A stretch of DNA of 38,102 nt from Clostridiales bacterium (lineage in GTDB: Bacteria > Bacillota > Clostridia > Christensenellales > Borkfalkiaceae), in assembly GCA_015055865.1 (NCBI GenBank), contig SVHK01000014.1, forward strand, positions 1 to 38,102, written 5' to 3'. A program made the position numbers and the translations under genes. Under the pieces are notes generated by a model. The model worked only from the letters and a program-made list of their open reading frames with translations, was not told the origin of the DNA and did not search any database. This document shows, piece after piece, positions 1-7,350 of this stretch. Each line of letters begins with the position of its first letter. Positions within the stretch are counted from its first letter, which is position 1.

Positions 1-515
1 ATCGCCGCACGCGCACCGTAAATCCCTGCGTCGGGAGCTTGCGCTCTACGAAGCCCGAACTCCATCACCGCGCCCTTACCTGCAGCCCTGCAAATTTTAG
101 ACGACTTGGTTGCAATCAGCGTTTGGTGGTTGATAATATTAAGCAATGCGGTTTCCGCGAATTGCGCTTGAATTAGCGGTGCTTTAATCGTCAAAATCGG
201 TTCGCCAGGAAAAACTACTTGACCTTCTTCAACCGCGTATACGTCCCCCGTGAATTTCATATTTTTGAAATATGCAAGGAAGTCCTCGCTAAAAAGATTG
301 AGCGAACGCAAATACGTTATATCGTCGTCCGTAACTTCCCAATTAAGAAGATACTCCATCGCTTGTTCCAAGCCTGCCGCAATTGAATAAGTAATCATCT
401 TATTGCGACGGAAAAACAAATCGAATACCACTTCTTCCTCGTGTTTACCGTGTTGATAAAACCCGTAACCCATCGTAATTTGATAAAGGTCGGTCAACAT
501 CGTTAAATTTCTCAT
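1..515 (-). CDS. pncB: nicotinate phosphoribosyltransferase, 3' part missing
   Basis: This is the N-terminal ~171 residues of nicotinate phosphoribosyltransferase, which joins nicotinate to PRPP to make nicotinate mononucleotide in NAD salvage (cytoplasm). My translation starts MRNLTMLTDLYQITMGYG, the typical family opening, and continues through EPILTIKAPL, QFAETALLN and GAVMEFGLRRAQ, the usual conserved blocks of the N-terminal and barrel domains. The start is supported by AAAGGAGCTAAG just upstream. Only 14 nt separate it from the lgt stop and its Shine-Dalgarno overlaps the lgt end, so the two are probably co-transcribed and translationally coupled. The gene runs off the left edge. Identification is firm; the missing part cannot be judged. 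Confidence 0.93.
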   Translation of the reverse strand, partial: MRNLTMLTDLYQITMGYGFYQHGKHEEEVVFDLFFRRNKMITYSIAAGLEQAMEYLLNWEVTDDDITYLRSLNLFSEDFLAYFKNMKFTGDVYAVEEGQVVFPGEPILTIKAPLIQAQFAETALLNIINHQTLIATKSSKICRAAGKGAVMEFGLRRAQAPDAGIYGARAA

Positions 516-529
516 TTTTCTTAGCTCCT

Positions 530-1681
530 TTATTCTTCCTTATTCGGACTATCTTCGTCCGTACTTTCTTCCGTAGTATCTTCCGTCGTTACGTTTTGTT
601 CACCGTTTTCGTCCGACTGTTTTTCATTCGTCTTTTTAAACAGATTTTTCAACCAAAGCTCGAATTTAGACGGTTCTTTTTCGGGCGGAATTTGGTAATT
701 TTCGGGATAAATCGCACACATCATATTGATTTTGTTCAAATACGCAACTTCGTCTTTGGCGTCCTTAATATAGTTCGTAATACCGTACTTTTCACCCTTC
801 ACCGAACCGAAAAGAACCCCTTCCTTTTTCTTGTTGAAATACAAGACGAAAAAGAGCAAGGTAAGTCCAAACGCAAGCAAAAGAAGAGAAAAGACCAACG
901 ACCATTGTACACCGCCCTCACTCAAAATATAAGTCGGGTCACGTAAGGGTTCCATAATCGAACGCACGAGTCCGTAGTTAATGAAATAGCAAGAAGTAAT
1001 TACGCCGTTGGGCTTATTCGGATTCTTCCAAGCGAAAATAAAGAGTACCACCGCAACGAGCGTATTGGCTAAACTTTCGTAGAAAAAGAACGCGTAATGC
1101 CACGTACCGCCCGTAATCGTTTGTTCGATACCGAACAATTTTTGGAAAGTAAGCGTGAACGTTTGCAAGCAGTTACCGTCCGCCGTCTTATTGATATACA
1201 CGGAGAAGGGGAAGAACTGCAACGCTTCGTTTTCCACGACCGCGCCGTACACTTCTTGGTTGGCAAAATTCCCCCAACGCCCGATAGCTTGCGCAAGCAT
1301 CAAGCCGATAACGATACAATCCCCAACGCGGAAGAAATTGACTTTCTTGAAATAGCAAACCGCCGCAACCGAAATCGCGCCGCCCAAAATACCGCCGATA
1401 ATGGAAAGACCACCGCTACGAATCCCTTCAAACGAGAACCAATTTTCGATAGGCACTCCGTCCGTCAAGCAATAAAAGAGCCGAGTCGTAACCAACGCGA
1501 CGGGCAAGCAAACGCAAAAAAACGTCAAAAATAAATCGCTTGAAATATTTCTACGCTTAAAAAGCAACGAAATGACGAAAAACGCGGTAAAAATTCCACA
1601 CACGATAATAATCGCGTAAGCGTTGATTTTGAACCCGAATACGTCGATACCGGGATTTTCGTAAGCCAAAAGAGTGTTCAT
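530..1681 (-). CDS. lgt: prolipoprotein diacylglyceryl transferase
   Basis: Membrane enzyme that transfers diacylglyceryl from phosphatidylglycerol to the lipobox cysteine of prolipoproteins. The 383-residue protein shows repeated hydrophobic segments, the family signature GRWGNFANQE near residue 135-145, and a later conserved NYGLVRSIMEPLRDP block with the functional arginine/glutamate pattern. The last ~85 residues form a hydrophilic, very acidic tail (rich in E, D, T) beyond the usual ~280-residue core; I infer it is cytoplasmic and not needed for catalysis. AAGGAG precedes the ATG, and a good promoter lies at 1733-1761. The window encodes at least two lipoproteins that would be its substrates (7351-8289 and 13409-13768). 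Confidence 0.95.
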   Translation of the reverse strand: MNTLLAYENPGIDVFGFKINAYAIIIVCGIFTAFFVISLLFKRRNISSDLFLTFFCVCLPVALVTTRLFYCLTDGVPIENWFSFEGIRSGGLSIIGGILGGAISVAAVCYFKKVNFFRVGDCIVIGLMLAQAIGRWGNFANQEVYGAVVENEALQFFPFSVYINKTADGNCLQTFTLTFQKLFGIEQTITGGTWHYAFFFYESLANTLVAVVLFIFAWKNPNKPNGVITSCYFINYGLVRSIMEPLRDPTYILSEGGVQWSLVFSLLLLAFGLTLLFFVLYFNKKKEGVLFGSVKGEKYGITNYIKDAKDEVAYLNKINMMCAIYPENYQIPPEKEPSKFELWLKNLFKKTNEKQSDENGEQNVTTEDTTEESTDEDSPNKEE

Positions 1682-1698
1682 TTGAAATTTTCTCCTTG

Positions 1699-1719
1699 TA
1701 AAGATTTATTAAATCTTTA
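1699..1719 (-). promoter_or_regulatory. hairpin next to the lgt ribosome binding site
   Basis: Perfect 9-bp arms TAAAGATTT / AAATCTTTA with a 3-nt loop lie between the lgt promoter and its AAGGAG, one base from the latter. No U-run follows, so it is not a terminator. A role in mRNA stability or translation is inferred. Confidence 0.5.
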
Positions 1720-1732
1720 ACCGATTTCTTTC

Positions 1733-1761
1733 ATTATAGCACAATAAAAAAAAATCGTCAA
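1733..1761 (-). promoter_or_regulatory. promoter of lgt-pncB
   Basis: TTGACG and TATAAT on the minus strand, separated by exactly 17 bp. Transcription would start near 1726. Confidence 0.75.
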
Positions 1762-1799
1762 GGGTTAGGGAGTAAATATACGAATTTCCCTTACCCTTA

Positions 1800-1816
1800 A
1801 ACGAGTTTTTCTCGTT
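1800..1816 (-). terminator. weak terminator-like hairpin after folT
   Basis: Six-base arms AACGAG/CTCGTT lie between the folT stop and the lgt promoter. The following T-run is poor, so termination is uncertain. Confidence 0.3.
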
Positions 1817-1832
1817 ATTTAAAAACGAAATT

Positions 1833-2414
1833 TTATTTTTTCACCGTCGCCAACAATTTATCCACGAGCAAAACCCCACCGAAAACGAGCGCGTAATTAA
1901 AAATACAGTTCCAAAGCTGACCTTTGACGATAAAGCGAGCGACGAAATACGTCCAATACGACACCCCATCGCCTGCGTAAAGGAAATAAAACGCCGTCGT
2001 GTTAATCCCCACTGAACAAACGACGAACGAAAACGCGCAAGAAAGCGCAATCATCGCGTACCTGCCCCCTTTATTTTCCCTTTTTACGCCGTTTACTAAT
2101 ACGCCCGTTAGCAAGGAAGTAATCCCCATTGACAAACCTATCCAAGGCATATACGCAAATCCAGACGAGTTCATTAAAAAACCGATTAAATCGCCCAAAA
2201 AACAAACGGCGAAACCGTAAATACCGCCAAGCATAACGCCAAGCAACGCCGACACCGAAAGAGTTAAAGAAAATTGCGTATCCATTAGTTTAAATTCAAA
2301 AAGCGTATTTGCAATCACGGCAAAAGCGGTCATTACGCCAAGATAGGCAATTTTTCTGTTTTTAGATTGTCCGTCCAATAGAGGCGAACGAAGAAACCCC
2401 TTAAAAAAAGACAT
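1833..2414 (-). CDS. folT: folate-family ECF transporter S component
   Basis: Substrate-binding membrane subunit (S component) of an energy-coupling factor vitamin transporter, 193 residues with about five or six hydrophobic segments. It begins with a short basic head, then KIAYLGVMTAFAVIAN, typical of S components. The ligand is inferred as folate because the gene sits directly behind a tetrahydrofolate riboswitch (2463-2576), the classical arrangement for folT. The ATPase and T subunits (EcfA/A'/T) are not in this window and would be shared from elsewhere. The ATG is preceded by GGGAG eight bases upstream, and that GGGAG is part of a hairpin (2422-2437), which suggests translational or transcriptional gating by the riboswitch. 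Confidence 0.85.
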   Translation of the reverse strand: MSFFKGFLRSPLLDGQSKNRKIAYLGVMTAFAVIANTLFEFKLMDTQFSLTLSVSALLGVMLGGIYGFAVCFLGDLIGFLMNSSGFAYMPWIGLSMGITSLLTGVLVNGVKRENKGGRYAMIALSCAFSFVVCSVGINTTAFYFLYAGDGVSYWTYFVARFIVKGQLWNCIFNYALVFGGVLLVDKLLATVKK

Positions 2415-2421
2415 AAAAAAA

Positions 2422-2437
2422 TCTCCCGTAAGAGAGA
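2422..2437 (-). terminator. riboswitch expression-platform hairpin over folT RBS
   Basis: In the minus-strand RNA, UCUCUC and GGGAGA pair (one G-U) around a UUAC loop and are followed directly by seven U and the folT AUG. The same GGGAG is the only Shine-Dalgarno candidate, so one hairpin could act both as an intrinsic terminator and as an RBS lock. Confidence 0.6.
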
Positions 2438-2462
2438 CCGCAAATTTCCGCCCTAAAGCGGT

Positions 2463-2576
2463 AATAAAAGCGGACGCGTCAATGCACCGCAGGAAAGCAT
2501 AAATCGTATTTACTCCCTTTCGTTCGCCGACAACGTCCCGTTCGGCGACACTTTACGCACATTAACTACTCTTATT
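2463..2576 (-). promoter_or_regulatory. tetrahydrofolate (THF) riboswitch
   Basis: Read on the minus strand, the segment shows the conserved blocks of the THF riboswitch in order: GAGTAG near the 5' end, GCGTAAAGTG, GAACGGGACGTTG, CGAACGAA, then CTGCGGTGCATTG and the closing CCGCTTTTAT. The 5' arm AATAAGAG (2569-2576) pairs along its full length with CTTTTATT (2463-2470), forming the closing P1 helix. The gene behind it is a folate S-component, as expected for this class. Binding of reduced folates is predicted to lower folT expression. The RNA would start almost exactly at P1, given the promoter at 2583-2611. Confidence 0.9.
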
Positions 2577-2602
2577 GACAATATTATACACTTTTATATA
2601 AA
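2575..2602 (+). promoter_or_regulatory. promoter of the DUF421/DUF4363 pair
   Basis: Perfect TTGACA (2575-2580), then TATAAA (2597-2602) after 16 bp. The predicted start is around 2608, upstream of the chosen ATG at 2666. Confidence 0.65.
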
Positions 2603-2611
2603 ATTTTGCAA
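2583..2611 (-). promoter_or_regulatory. promoter of the THF riboswitch-folT transcript
   Basis: TTGCAA (2606-2611) and TATAAT (2583-2588) on the minus strand with a 17-bp spacer. It overlaps the divergent promoter at 2575-2602. Confidence 0.7.
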
Positions 2612-2665
2612 GCGTTGAAACTAAAATTTTTACATATCCTAAAAAAAATAACGCATACTTTTTCT

Positions 2666-3352
2666 ATGGGCTTAATTTTTATTCGCACAAGCATCATTTT
2701 TATAACGCTATTGATAATTATGCGTTTGATGGGCAAACGGCAAATCGGCGAAATGCAACCGTACGAATTCGTCATCACACTCATTATCGCGGAACTCGCC
2801 TGTATCCCAATGGGCGACCCCGCCATACCGTTAACGTACGGCATCGTGGCTATTTTGAGTATTTATTTTTTACACCAAGTCGTTTGTTTAATCGACTTAA
2901 AATGGCCAAAAGGGAAAAAGCTAATTAGCGGTACGCCTGCGGTCGTTCTCAATAAAAACGGTATCGACGATTATCAACTCAAAAAGAACAACTTAAACGT
3001 TACCGACCTAATCGAAAGTTTAAGAGTAGCCGGCTATTTCTCACTCGACGCCGTCGATTACGCTCTTTACGAATCGAACGGCTCGCTATCCGTTCTACCA
3101 AAAACCGACTACGAAGAAACACAAAATTCCCTACCGCTCGTGCTCGTTTCCGAAGGTCAATTCGACGCAAATAATTTAACCAAAACTCAAAAAACGAAAG
3201 AGTATTTTTTAAACGTTTTCAAGGAGCAGGGTTGCGACGAATTAAAAAATATACTACTTTGCACGATTGACGGCAACGGGAAATTATATATCCAAAACAA
3301 AGGAAAGCGTTATCAAACGCTACGCTTAAAATGGGAGGAAAAATTATGGTAA
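2666..3352 (+). CDS. DUF421 (YetF-type) membrane protein
   Basis: A 228-residue protein of the DUF421/YetF family, common in spore-forming Firmicutes; the molecular function is unknown. Three hydrophobic helices fill roughly the first 90 residues, including the family motif RLMGKRQIGEMQPYEFV. A soluble C-terminal domain follows, with a typical GTPAVVLNKNG stretch and a small-residue-rich end. I chose the ATG at 2666 because the predicted promoter starts RNA near 2608, which excludes the longer TTG reading. No clear Shine-Dalgarno precedes this ATG, so the start is uncertain. The stop overlaps the next gene by 7 nt. DUF421 and DUF4363 genes often sit together, which supports both calls. Confidence 0.82.
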   Translation: MGLIFIRTSIIFITLLIIMRLMGKRQIGEMQPYEFVITLIIAELACIPMGDPAIPLTYGIVAILSIYFLHQVVCLIDLKWPKGKKLISGTPAVVLNKNGIDDYQLKKNNLNVTDLIESLRVAGYFSLDAVDYALYESNGSLSVLPKTDYEETQNSLPLVLVSEGQFDANNLTKTQKTKEYFLNVFKEQGCDELKNILLCTIDGNGKLYIQNKGKRYQTLRLKWEEKLW

Positions 3353-3723
3353 AAACGATTATAAGTATTATCGTTACCTTTCTTCTAATCGTCGGGTTAA
3401 CCGTATTTGAATTAATTTACGTAAATCTTTCTTTTGAAGATTTTCGCGCCGTGCTTTGCGGGCTGTACGAAAAGACGGAAAACTCTAACGCCACCCACGA
3501 AGACGGCTTAACCGTACAAAAATTTTGGGAAGACAAGAAAAAATATTTACACGTTTGGTTGCCTCACACCTCGATTGAAGGCGTAGACGTGCATTTAAGC
3601 GAAGCGCTTGGGTATCTCTACGAAGGCAGATACACCGACGCACTCCCTAAAATCGAAGTTTTAATCGATATGACGGAAAATATTCCGCACGTTTTCGAAC
3701 TTGATTGGGGCAATATATTCTAA
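3346..3723 (+). CDS. DUF4363 family protein
   Basis: A 125-residue protein with one N-terminal hydrophobic helix (about residues 3-24), likely a membrane anchor or uncleaved signal, followed by an alpha-helical extracytoplasmic domain containing FWEDKKKYLHVWLPH. This arrangement fits DUF4363, whose function is unknown and which is often encoded next to DUF421. The start at 3346 has GGGAGG seven bases upstream. The gene overlaps the end of the DUF421 gene, so translation is probably coupled. A strong hairpin terminator follows at once. Confidence 0.72.
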   Translation: MVKTIISIIVTFLLIVGLTVFELIYVNLSFEDFRAVLCGLYEKTENSNATHEDGLTVQKFWEDKKKYLHVWLPHTSIEGVDVHLSEALGYLYEGRYTDALPKIEVLIDMTENIPHVFELDWGNIF

Positions 3724-3729
3724 TAAGTA

Positions 3730-3759
3730 ATCGGGGCAAGCTCGTTCGCTTACCCCGAT
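3730..3759. terminator. bidirectional terminator
   Basis: Arms ATCGGGG and CCCCGAT, extended by AAGC/GCTT after one mismatch. A T-run follows on the plus strand, and A residues on the far side make it usable for the opposing gene ending at 3767. Confidence 0.8.
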
Positions 3760-3766
3760 TTTTCAT

Positions 3767-4120
3767 TTAAACTAATCCGTATTTCGTTACGATACTTATC
3801 GTCGCGTCGAAAATATTTCGTAAAAACTTCTTAACGGCAACGGACGTCGCGCTATCCAAACGCTCCTTTTCGTTACTTTTAAACATCACGACTATCGCGT
3901 TGAAATTTTGCGTAATCGTTTGCATTTCTTCGTCAATCGCGGTATAAGCGTCTTCTTTTCCTACGCTTTGAATCGAATACATTTCTTCTACCGTTTCGTT
4001 CATTTCTTCTAAACGCGCAACTTCGCCCGTTTTCAGCGCGTCCGCGCTTTGATGATTGAGCGTTGCCAAAAGTTCGATAAACCGTTGTAATTTTACGTTT
4101 CCAACCAAATCCGTCGCCAT
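3767..4120 (-). CDS. small helical protein of unknown function
   Basis: I do not recognise this 117-residue protein. It is hydrophilic, predicted almost wholly helical and rich in E, K and A, with no signal peptide or membrane segment. The pattern of long amphipathic helices resembles small coiled-coil or bundle proteins. The start MATDLVGN was chosen because an AAGGA lies just upstream; longer readings would run into the degV gene. It follows the DegV gene after 11 nt in the same direction and is probably in its operon, which would suggest a link to fatty-acid binding or lipid metabolism, but this is only context. Confidence 0.6.
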   Translation of the reverse strand: MATDLVGNVKLQRFIELLATLNHQSADALKTGEVARLEEMNETVEEMYSIQSVGKEDAYTAIDEEMQTITQNFNAIVVMFKSNEKERLDSATSVAVKKFLRNIFDATISIVTKYGLV

Positions 4121-4131
4121 AATTTTTTTCC

Positions 4132-5028
4132 TTATTTTAAAATTTCTTCTCTCGTTTTTACACTCAACCAACCGCAAGACACCGAGCCCGGTCCGACGTG
4201 CGAACCGATGACGGGTCCCATAATCGTAACCCAAGGTTTTACGCCCGTCTTTTCTTCGATAAGATTCGCAAGTTCGTTCGCGCCCGCTTCGTTGTTAGTA
4301 TGCACGACGACAACAATCCCAAGCTCGTCAATGGGCGCGAGCGCAATCGTATCCAATACCTTTTGGAACGCCTTTTTCATTCCCTTACATTTTTCTACGA
4401 CTTTCAGCTTCCCGTCTTTATCAAACGCAAGCATCGGCTTTATATTTAAAACCGTACCAACCATTGCGGAAACGGACGACACCCTACCGCCCTTTTTTAA
4501 ATAATTCAAGCTATCGGGAATGATACAATGTTGAATACGCCCTCTTAAGCTCATTACGTATTCGTAAGTATCTTTCGCGCTATACCCTTCGTCGCGACGT
4601 TTAACGGCAAGTTTAACGAGTAGCCCTTGCCCAACCGTAGCCGTCAACGGGTCAACCGCGTAAACGGTAAAATCGGGATAAAGCTCCTTTACTGCGTTCG
4701 CCGCTTTATTTGCCACGGTAACCGTCGGGGACAACCCCGAAGAAATGGTAAAATGCACCGTTTCCTTCACACCTGCCTGCGCCATTTTTAAAAAATGCCG
4801 ATAATGAGAGTCGTAATTGAGCATAGAAGTTCTCGAAAACGCGCCATTTTCCAATTTATTATAAAATTCAACGTATTCGTCTATACAAGAAAAATTATCT
4901 AAGCCGTCCTGCATTACACCGTCCTTTTCGACGGTAAAAGTCAAGGGAACGAACCAAATCCCGTTCTCTTGTACATAGTCCTTTTTCAAATCGCAAGTGG
5001 AATCGGTGGAAACCTCAAAAAGTCTCAT
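4132..5028 (-). CDS. DegV family (FakB-type) fatty acid-binding protein
   Basis: DegV proteins bind a single fatty acid; with a FakA kinase they present it for phosphorylation so that exogenous fatty acids can enter phospholipids. The 298-residue protein starts MRLFEVSTDSTCDLKKDY, the typical N-terminal strand and loop, and contains a TSMLN segment and the ITSGLSPT-like SSGLSPTVT block that forms the lipid headgroup pocket. GGRVSS appears near residue 180, as usual. A FakA homologue is encoded at 19206-20849 and another DegV at 13837-14676. AGGAG precedes the ATG and a perfect promoter lies at 5082-5110. Confidence 0.88.
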   Translation of the reverse strand: MRLFEVSTDSTCDLKKDYVQENGIWFVPLTFTVEKDGVMQDGLDNFSCIDEYVEFYNKLENGAFSRTSMLNYDSHYRHFLKMAQAGVKETVHFTISSGLSPTVTVANKAANAVKELYPDFTVYAVDPLTATVGQGLLVKLAVKRRDEGYSAKDTYEYVMSLRGRIQHCIIPDSLNYLKKGGRVSSVSAMVGTVLNIKPMLAFDKDGKLKVVEKCKGMKKAFQKVLDTIALAPIDELGIVVVVHTNNEAGANELANLIEEKTGVKPWVTIMGPVIGSHVGPGSVSCGWLSVKTREEILK

Positions 5029-5081
5029 CGCCTGTTTCTCCTGTTCTCTTTATATTTGCAACGTTTAAGAATATATTGATT

Positions 5082-5110
5082 ATTATACTATTATTTTTTA
5101 CGTTTGTCAA
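5082..5110 (-). promoter_or_regulatory. promoter of the degV gene at 4132-5028
   Basis: Perfect TTGACA and TATAAT on the minus strand with a 17-bp spacer. Confidence 0.8.
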
Positions 5111-5221
5111 GGCGAGAATATGAAAGTTTAATGAAAAATAATTTCTCAAGGAGCTAAAAACTCAAAGTTTTTGTATTTTCTTATCGAAAGTAAAAATTAT
5201 TAAATTTTTAGTCTTAAATAC

Positions 5222-5250
5222 TTGAAAAAAAATAAAAAACAAGCTATAAT
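5222..5250 (+). promoter_or_regulatory. promoter of tkt
   Basis: TTGAAA and perfect TATAAT with a 17-bp spacer. The leader is only about 25 nt long and carries AGGAG. Confidence 0.8.
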
Positions 5251-5280
5251 ATAGATACAGAAACTTATTAGGAGAATAAA

Positions 5281-7284
5281 ATGGACGTTCAAAAAACCAC
5301 CATCAACGCAATCAGAGTTTTATCTGCCGAAGCAATCGAAAAAGCTAAATCCGGTCACCCCGGTCTTCCTTTGGGTTGCGCGCCTATCGCCTACACTCTT
5401 TATCAATACTTTTTAAAGTTTAACCCTAACAACGCGACTTGGCAAGACCGCGATAGATTCATTCTCTCCGCAGGTCACGGCTCAATGCTCGATTATTCTC
5501 TTTTATACTTATATCGTTTCGGGCTTACCAAAGAAGATTTGATGTCTTTCCGTCAATTCGGCTCGAAAACCCCCGGTCACCCTGAATACGGCCACACCGT
5601 CGGTGTAGAAACGACGACCGGACCTTTGGGTCAAGGGATTGCGACCGCAGTCGGTATGGCGTTAGCGGAAGCAAACCTTTCGGCGCGTTTCAATAAAGAC
5701 GGTTTCCCCGTCGTTGACCACTACACTTACGTGCTTTGTGGCGACGGTTGTTTGGAAGAAGGTATTTCTTACGAAGCTTGCTCGTTTGCAGGCGCGAACA
5801 AACTCGGCAAATTGATTTTGTTCTACGACGACAACGAAATCACTATCGAAGGCAACACCGATTGCACGTTCACCGAAAACGTCGGCGCGCGTTTTGCGGC
5901 GCAAAATTGGCAAGTTCAACACGTTGATTTGCGAATCGACCCCGACGACGTACAATCCCTTAAAACGGCAATCGAAAACGCAAAAGCTTGCTCGGATAAA
6001 CCGTCCATTATCATTTGTCACACGAAAATCGGATACGGTTCTCCGCTCGTTGGTTCGGAAAAATGCCACGGCGCGCCTTTGGGCGCAGAAAACTTGCGCT
6101 TAACGAAAGAAAAACTCGAATGGCCCTGCGAAGAACCGTTCGATTGTCCTGAAGAAGTATTCTCGCATTGCAAAACCGCTTGCGACCGCGGTGTGGTAGC
6201 GAACGCGGAATGGTCGGCAATGATGATTAATTATCAAAATGAATACCCCGAACTTTACGCGCAATACACCGCGCTTATGAACGGCGATATGCCTAACTTT
6301 GATGAAATCGCGGGGCTTTACGATTACGAAAAGCCGATGGCTACTCGCCAAACGTCCGCGAAAGTATTGAATACGATTGCGCCCTACGTTCCAGCGTTAA
6401 TCGGCGGTAGCGCAGACCTTGCGCCAAGCAATCTTTCGGATATGAAAGACACGAATGAAACCGTTTACGGGGACTTCTCTTGGAGCAATTACGCAGGTAG
6501 AAATATTCATTTCGGTATCCGCGAACACGCGATGGCGGCGATGGCAAACGGTATGCAACTCCACGGCGGAATGAGAGCGTACTGCTCGACCTTCTTCGTG
6601 TTCTCTGATTACTGCAAACACTCTATCCGCCTTTCGGCGCTTATGAAACAACCCGTTACTTATATTTTCACGCACGACTCCATCGGCGTAGGCGAAGACG
6701 GTCCTACCCACCAGCCGGTAGAACAACTTATTATGCTTCGTTCTATCCCCGGCTTGAAAGTTTACCGTCCTGCGGACGGCAAAGAAACTTCCGCGGCTTG
6801 GGTATCCGCTCTTTCGGGTAACGAACCGACCGCTATCGTGCTTACTAGACAAGCTTTACCGCAATACGAAAACAGCGGTAAGGACGCGTTAAAAGGCGGT
6901 TACGTTTTAGCCGACTGCGAAGGCACGCCCGACGTACTCTTGCTTGCGACGGGTTCGGAAGTCGAACTTTGTATGACGGCGAAAGTTGCGCTTGAAGACC
7001 AAGGCGTTAAGGCGCGCGTCGTATCGATGCCCTGCTTTGAAGAATTTGAAAAGCAAACGGAAGAATACAAGGAAAGCGTTATCCCCTCGTCCGTTACCGC
7101 GCGCGTATGCGTAGAAGCCGGTTCTTCGTATAGCTGGTATAAATACGCAGGTACGAACGGTGAAATTCTTGCAATGGACACGTTCGGCGCGTCCGGTCCT
7201 GCAAACGTATTGTTTAAAGAATTCGGCTTTACGGTAGGAAACGTAGTCTTGAAAGCATATCAATCGATGGAAAAGAGCAAATAA
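5281..7284 (+). CDS. tkt: transketolase
   Basis: Thiamine-diphosphate enzyme that moves two-carbon units between sugar phosphates in the non-oxidative pentose phosphate pathway. The 667 residues match the usual full length. Visible features: SGHPGLPLGCAP at about 24-35; HTVGVETTTGPLGQG; the TPP/metal motif starting GDGCLEEG near residue 154 and ending in the asparagine of DDNEIT; the pyrimidine-binding domain from about residue 345 with GSADLAPSN, FGIREHAMAA and THDSIGVGEDGPTHQP; and a C-terminal domain with LLATGSEVEL. The gene stands alone, with its own promoter and terminator. Confidence 0.97.
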   Translation: MDVQKTTINAIRVLSAEAIEKAKSGHPGLPLGCAPIAYTLYQYFLKFNPNNATWQDRDRFILSAGHGSMLDYSLLYLYRFGLTKEDLMSFRQFGSKTPGHPEYGHTVGVETTTGPLGQGIATAVGMALAEANLSARFNKDGFPVVDHYTYVLCGDGCLEEGISYEACSFAGANKLGKLILFYDDNEITIEGNTDCTFTENVGARFAAQNWQVQHVDLRIDPDDVQSLKTAIENAKACSDKPSIIICHTKIGYGSPLVGSEKCHGAPLGAENLRLTKEKLEWPCEEPFDCPEEVFSHCKTACDRGVVANAEWSAMMINYQNEYPELYAQYTALMNGDMPNFDEIAGLYDYEKPMATRQTSAKVLNTIAPYVPALIGGSADLAPSNLSDMKDTNETVYGDFSWSNYAGRNIHFGIREHAMAAMANGMQLHGGMRAYCSTFFVFSDYCKHSIRLSALMKQPVTYIFTHDSIGVGEDGPTHQPVEQLIMLRSIPGLKVYRPADGKETSAAWVSALSGNEPTAIVLTRQALPQYENSGKDALKGGYVLADCEGTPDVLLLATGSEVELCMTAKVALEDQGVKARVVSMPCFEEFEKQTEEYKESVIPSSVTARVCVEAGSSYSWYKYAGTNGEILAMDTFGASGPANVLFKEFGFTVGNVVLKAYQSMEKSK

Positions 7285-7297
7285 TTTTAATAAAATT

Positions 7298-7328
7298 ATC
7301 GCCTTGCAACTTCTCGTTGCAAGGCGAT
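7298..7328. terminator. bidirectional terminator after tkt
   Basis: Perfect 13-bp arms ATCGCCTTGCAAC / GTTGCAAGGCGAT around TTCTC, followed by a T-rich run. It can also serve the converging gene that ends at 7351. Confidence 0.9.
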
Positions 7329-7350
7329 TTTTTATTTTTCGTTAAAGTTA

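Noticed and set aside
2606-2665. Extended TTG start for the DUF421 gene
   Set aside because: The predicted transcription start (about 2608) lies at or after it, and the family normally begins just before the first membrane helix.
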